Source: Bryopsis sp. KO-2023 (Eukaryota > Chlorophyta > Ulvophyceae > Bryopsidales > Bryopsidaceae). Taken from it: a stretch of DNA of 64,000 bases. A program made the position numbers and the translations under genes. Positions 58,409 to 64,000 of this stretch are shown one piece after another (position 1 is the stretch's first letter; every line of letters starts with the position of its first letter). The stretch lies in contig BSYQ01000009.1 in NCBI GenBank assembly GCA_030272585.1, positions 5,022,001 through 5,086,000 of the forward strand, read 5' to 3'. The notes under the pieces were generated by a model. The model ran no database searches. It was not told the DNA's origin and saw only the letters and a program-made list of their open reading frames with translations.

Positions 58409-61400
58409 TTCAAGGGATTAAATGGGGTGGGTGGGTTTGGGGAGGGGTTTTGGGGTGGGTTTGGGTGGGTGACATTTCAGCCTATTTTTTTCTCCAAGAA
58501 AAAAAAAACGGGGGGGGGGGGGGGGAAAGAAAGCGAAAGGTTTCCAGAGAGAGAAAAAAAAAGAGTGAGGGTGACAGACAGAGAGAGAGATAGAGAGAGA
58601 CAAAAAAAAGAGAAAAGAGAAAAACAAAACCATAAGAAAACAGAGCAGAGAAAAAGAAAAGAAAAGAAAAAAGAGGAAGGATTTTCAGCATTGTATGTAG
58701 TTTTAAAATCGGCAATCTATTTTTTTTTTCTTCTTCCTCTTGGCATCGTTTTTTTTTTTTGGGGTGCTCGTTTTTGTTTTTTCGTTTTTTTTGTTTCTTT
58801 TTGGTTTCCCTTTTACGGGGTGTGGGGTTTTGGTTTGGATTGGCTTGGTTTGATTTGCCCACTGTGTTTTTTTTTGTTTTTTTGGTATTTTTCACAGCAA
58901 TCTTTTTTTTTTTTTAAATATAATGTGGTTATGTATGGTTTATGACAACGAGGAAAGGGGAAGAAGGGGGTGTAGAAAGAAAGGGAGAGAAGGGGGGAAA
59001 GTTATGTACAAGCGGTAGGGTTTGGGTGTGAAAAAAAAGAAAAGAAAAGAAAAAGCTTTTCGAACGGGAGAAGTTAGGGTGGGTTCGAAGGAAGAAGAAG
59101 GAAAAAGAAAAAGAAAAAACGCAACACAAAAGAGAAAAAAAAAGAGAGAGAGAGGAGATCAAATAATACATATCCTGGGAGAGGTTGTATTTCCTGGAAG
59201 GGTATGTTCTTCTTGTTTATTTAGAATTGAGCAAAAAGTTGGGAAAGGGGGAGGAGGGCACAGGGAAAATGGAAAACGAAATTTGGAGGGAATATGACAA
59301 AAATAATCGATGAAGTTTTCGGTGTTTTTTTTTTTTGAGGGGACTTGTATGGTCGAGGCCTATTTTTTTTTTCTTTTTTTTTTTTTTTTGGAATCCTTAG
59401 GCCTTTATCGCCTCTCTCCATCTCTCCTATTTTTGGATAGGCACAAGTCGCATTTATTCTTTGAAAAGAAAAAGAGAGGATGCAAAAAAAAAAAAAAAGT
59501 TTTAAGAAAAAGTGTGAGAGAGAGAGTTAGAGAGAGAGAAAAAAATCAAGCGAAGAGGATAAAGAAAACGGAGAACCCCATAGACAGAAGGAAAAAAAAA
59601 TGACTCATAGAGAGAGAGAGATTGAACAAGAAAGAAAAGAAAAGAAAAAATTGGGCAGATGTTTTCAGCAGGGTGTATATTCCCATGACCTTTTTCCGTT
59701 GGTGGAAGGAAAAAAAAAAATTGCTCGATGGCATTTTGTGGAGTGTAGGTCTCGGTGGTTAATTGAGAGTTAATCGTGTGGTCTCCTTGCTTCTACAGAT
59801 TTTCTGGGGAAATGGGGGATGTTTTTTTGGGGGGAAAGGGGGGGGGAGTATGGGTTATTTCGTAATTGAGTCGGGTATTACGTTATGTTTTGGGGGGCTT
59901 GATCAAAAAAAAAAAAAAGAGGGAAAAAAACCCAGAGAATTCAAGAAAACCCCACCAGCCAGCTGGTGAATGAAAATAAATAATGTAGATAAAAAAAAAT
60001 GGGTCAGAGAAAAAAGAGGCATGGAAGACTTGATCATTTTCTTTTCTTTTTTACCCTCCCTCACACTTTATATTACTCTTTTTTGTTTTTTTTCTAAGAG
60101 TCCCCAGCCCTCATTTGAAAACTCGGGTAGGGATTTTGCCTGGGTTGATTTCCATTTTTTTTTGGTTTTGTTCTTGTGCTTTTTTTTTTTAAGGAAAAGG
60201 GCAAAGAAAGAAAGAAAGAAAGAAAATGGAGCAACATAATTTCACACATGTCTCTGGACCATATTTGAATGGCATTCAATGCGTTCAATAGACATTGTGG
60301 CCTCGGGATGGTGTGGTGATGTTTTATTGCACCCTTGGCTTTCTTTTAATTTGAAAGAGGTGCATTTCAAACCACCAAAACACCCTCCTGTGGTAATAGT
60401 GTGGGAGGGGGCTAACTTCAGAATCAACCGAGCTGGCTGGGATTTGTCAGGGGCTGCGGTTTTTTGGTGGATGGATACTCTAATGTAATGTGATGCGAAA
60501 GATATATCATTGACATGAGGTGTTTATGTTGAGCGAGAAGCTGACTGGACCAACCTACTGAAACATCCAGACGAACACTCCACCGTATGATTCTGCAAGA
60601 TCGAACCTAGTCCAGTCTTGAGTTTGCGGATTGCGGACGAAACGCGTTCGATATCCTATGCATGCAGGTCTTTGTTTCGATGTCTGTTTGATTTGCGTCT
60701 TCAAACAAATCAGTGTTTGTCTTTTTCGCGCATTCAGATTTGGTCAGTCTTGAATTCTTGATGTTGATGGATGGGCATGGATTTATGTTTGGTGCACTGG
60801 AAGTTCGACGCTGAAGCGTGTGGATCGAACACGCTTATGGCTGGGCATGTCAAGGAGGGAGTAATGTATATATATATATATATATAAATGGAGGTGGCAG
60901 ATCAACAAGAAAGGTTGAAGCAATGGTCAAATTTGGAAGCTATGGGCTGCAACCTCCTGACTCTTTCGTGAGGTTGTGGTAACATTGGCAATGCTGGAAA
61001 ATGGGAAGAAGGGGATCTGGAGGACGCACAGGAAGGGGTTTTTGATGAGGTTTTTCTTTTTTTTTTTTGGGGGGGGGTGGGTGGGGGGAGGGAAACAAGT
61101 CGGAGGCAAACAAGTCGGGCTAAACCAACCTCACAAACCAATCAGACACTGGAGCCATCTTGATGAGGTTCTTGCTTAGGGTTGACTGTATTTTTCTTGT
61201 TTTCGGATGGGACGGACAAATGGGAAGACATCAAAGGGTGCGGTTTTGGGGGTGTTGTGATTTGACTTCTCTGGAGGAGCGTTTCGGAAGCAACAATGGG
61301 GAGTTCGCATGGGCCCTTCATTTCACTACCGAAAGACACGAGGGATGGGGGGGGGGGGGGTCAATTGGCAGAATGTATGTCTTCTTTGTTCTGTCATTTG

Positions 61401-61839
61401 AGGGATATTCAACCATTGGTTCGATCAAGCAAGGGTTTCCAAGATCAAAATGCATGCAACCTCCCTGGGGCTGTGTGGAGGGCTGTGGATGTGTACAGGG
61501 GGAAAAAAAAAGAGAAAAAAGAACTGGAGGCAGTGTGGCTGTTGGGATTTTTCAAGATGATGTCCCAAGGGAAAAGCTTAAATTGTGGTAGTGAATGAAT
61601 GAGTGAAATTTTGCATGGAATTATCATTCAGAGATTTTTGGCTGTTTCACGTAGAAAGGAAAGGGTTCGTTTTTCTTCTAGGTCCTTGTTTTGAATATTT
61701 TGGGAAGACTGAAGGGGCACGAATATATATAAATCTATATATATATAATTTTTTGGGGAAAAGGAATGGGGGGGAGGGTCACAGATTGAGGTTTCGCAGT
61801 TTTTGACTGGCCATATTGAACCTCATCGCAGGGGTTCGG

Positions 61840-61870
<31 letters not shown>

Positions 61871-64000
61871 AAAAGGTTCGGGCTGATGACTTGAAAAATG
61901 GTCGAAACTGAGCAAAAAAGAACTGGAGGGAAAAAGTGGGGATGGAAGATGTTTGTAGATTAATTGTATCTTAATTTTCAGGACAGGGAGGGTTGGATTG
62001 GTTTTCAGGGAGGGGGGGGGGGGGAGAGGGAAATGCGTAGCGGCTGTTCGAGGCTTGAATTTCAAATAAGATTTGTGGTCTGCGATCTTTGCATTTGATT
62101 TTTCTTTCCTCCCCTTCCGTTCTCTTAGGATCAATACACTTATATTCTTGTCAATCGGTGGCAGTTCCCTGTAGGTTTTTTGTGGTGCTTCCTTGTCTTC
62201 CCTTTCGTCTAATTGGTCGTGGATCAGAATTTATATGTATATATGTATGTATATATATGTATCAGCCTCTTAACAGGAAATATTCCATCCAGCAGAATAC
62301 CCCACATAGGCCACATTGAAGAAGTAAATCTGTGTGAGAATCCTTTTTTTCGTTCTTTTTCCTTTTCTTTTTCTTTTCTCAAGTTATTGGAGCCGGTTAC
62401 AATTCTCTCTATGTTTACCAGCCTTGTCGCGTGGGATTTTATTTCGTCAATTTTGAGGGGGTGGAGGGGGAGCAAAAAAAATAATCAAATGGAAAACAAG
62501 CATCTGGATCGACGGGATGTGAGATTCATGAATCCCATAGAGTTCATTGGAGCCTTCCGACCTCCCTTCGAACGATTCTTTTTTTTCTGTTTTCATTGCA
62601 TCGTGGAGAAAGCGTGGGGCAAGCTTGAATAGGGGTGCATTTTTTCCCCCTTTTTTTTGGCCATACTTGAAAAGCTTAATATGGTTTTGAGGAAGGGCAA
62701 GAAACTTATGGATCCTTGTGTTGCTGAATACTCAAGTTGAGGTTGTCAATCTCTTGTGGGGAGGAAGAGGTGGTGGTATTGTGTTTCGAGTAGAAGAAAC
62801 TTGCGACATGAAAATGCTTTTCGAGTTGGAACTGGAGGAGGGTCCCCTGGTCAGTCCATCTGCTTGCCTTCACTTGCACCACCACAGTGAATTTTCATTT
62901 TCTCTTTGTATTGCTTTGGGGGAGTGGAAAGCCACGCTGTTCTAGCGTGTGGATAAAGGTGATAAATAAATACGGACGAATAAAGAACGAACGATGCTGC
63001 ACACCGTATTGGTGGCCATGATTGATATTTCAATTGCTTTGCTTTGGGATAAACACAGACCTTGTGTAATAAAAATGTGTGGTGGATTGATTGTGCTGTC
63101 CGAACCAAGCCAAACGTTACATGCAATTGTGAGCAATCGAATCGATGGACAAAAACATCCCTTGTTTGTCCTTGAGATTTCAACACATCATGAAACTGGG
63201 ATTTTTCCGTTGCGTTGGGGGGAATTACATAACAATATTGATATCTGGTAGCATGGGGAGGGGGGGATTTATCAGAAAAAGAAGAGATGGAACAGTGCCT
63301 TCATGTCAGTCAGATCGGATTATGTGTGAAATGGACTGGCAGTTGCACTCTTATACTCTGCCAGGTCCCAGATGACTGACAAAGAAGAAGCACTGGGTCA
63401 GTCTGAGATCGAAGATATGAAAAGAGCGAGAGTGAGATGCAGGCTTGCCCGCCTCATTTTCTATACTGGAACTGGACAAGAAACAAGCCGAGAAGTGGAA
63501 GGATTGGGGGTTGAGCTATGAAAGACCTCTAAAAGTAGTTGAAGTAGTATTTCAAGTCCTCAAAGTTGAAATCAACAGAGCAAAGTAGGTAGATGAATGT
63601 TTTAAAAAATAGAAAATAAAAAAATGTTTCTTCAAAAAAAACAAAAAGTGCATTCTTTAGTCGTATGAATGATCGAGGAGATTTTGAGTGAGGTCGCTTT
63701 GCAGGGATTCTTTGCTTTGAAAACTAGTTAACTGGTTGATCTGATGAAACAGCAAAGAAACACTGAGTTGGGACGAGAGCTATCCCTCCAAAACTATAGA
63801 AACTACTGATTTGATCTAGTTTACATAATCTGAGGAAAATGCAGCTTGTCATGCCTTTCTTTACAAGTCGTCCTATCTGAAACTTCAATGTGCCAGCTAT
63901 TTCAGTGTAACAATGTTTGATGATGTGCCAAGCTTGTTGTAACGCGTAACATGTGTGCCAATGTGCCAGGCGCATCACAAAACAATCAAAATAACAAAAT
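58409..64000. other. Low-complexity, apparently gene-free region
   Basis: Long poly-T, poly-A and poly-G tracts, (GA)n purine runs (58540-58680, 59510-59650), (AAAG)n near 60200, (TA)n near 60865 and a poly-A of about 35 at 61835. A few frames of 70-140 codons occur but none has splice-site support, a recognised motif or balanced composition. Between 62700 and 63250 the composition is more even, and an unrecognised gene cannot be excluded. Confidence 0.6.

Noticed and set aside
59310-62632. Several frames of 70-145 codons in the right-hand low-complexity region
   Set aside because: They are built from homopolymers and dinucleotide runs (F, K, G rich) with no acceptable splice or motif evidence.
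62994-63251. Frame starting MLHTVLVAMIDISIALLWDK
   Set aside because: Balanced composition made it worth a look, but I found no neighbouring exon, no motif and no family; left unannotated.

Overview
The window is nuclear eukaryotic DNA. Genes are cut into many short exons by GT-AG introns that are rich in poly-T and poly-G runs, so I assembled most genes exon by exon using splice-site phase. Several clues point to an alga of the green/streptophyte lineage or a relative, not an animal. The ATG1 kinase has the C-terminal region typical of plant ATG1. There is a stand-alone plant-like rhamnose synthase (NRS/ER). There is a probable plastid-targeted methyltransferase of the plant-type METTL7-like family. 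A short TTTAGGG (plant-type telomere) array also occurs. The species itself is not identifiable by reading alone.

Layout, left to right. 0-15.6 kb: NRS/ER-like epimerase/reductase (+, 5' end cut by the window), XRCC3-like RecA paralogue (+), an unidentified membrane-anchored protein (-), a secreted CAP-domain protein (+), and the methyltransferase (-). 15.7-41.4 kb: a large inverted duplication. Arm A (about 15.7-21.2 kb) and arm B (about 29.7-41.4 kb) each carry an intact SETD6-like lysine methyltransferase gene in opposite orientation. The 8.5 kb between them holds an unidentified minus-strand gene, an SLC35G/EamA-type transporter and the ATG1 kinase. Arm B has been enlarged by two insertions that arm A lacks: about 600 bp with a tRNA-like segment, and a 5.75 kb Ty3-type LTR retroelement with identical LTRs and a 5-bp target duplication.

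41-58.4 kb: a minus-strand multi-span membrane protein, small poorly resolved genes, a nuclear-looking lysine-rich protein with 24-residue repeats, probable LRR exons on the minus strand, and a BTB-domain protein (+). 58.4-64 kb is low-complexity DNA in which I found no convincing gene. Non-autonomous DNA transposons (a pogo-like MITE, a second TA-flanked MITE, a possible hAT-type MITE) and a dispersed repeat of about 180 bp sit in introns and between genes.

The genes do not form a pathway. They look like ordinary housekeeping loci (nucleotide-sugar synthesis, recombination repair, autophagy, protein methylation, transport) whose arrangement was reshaped by one inverted duplication and by mobile DNA.
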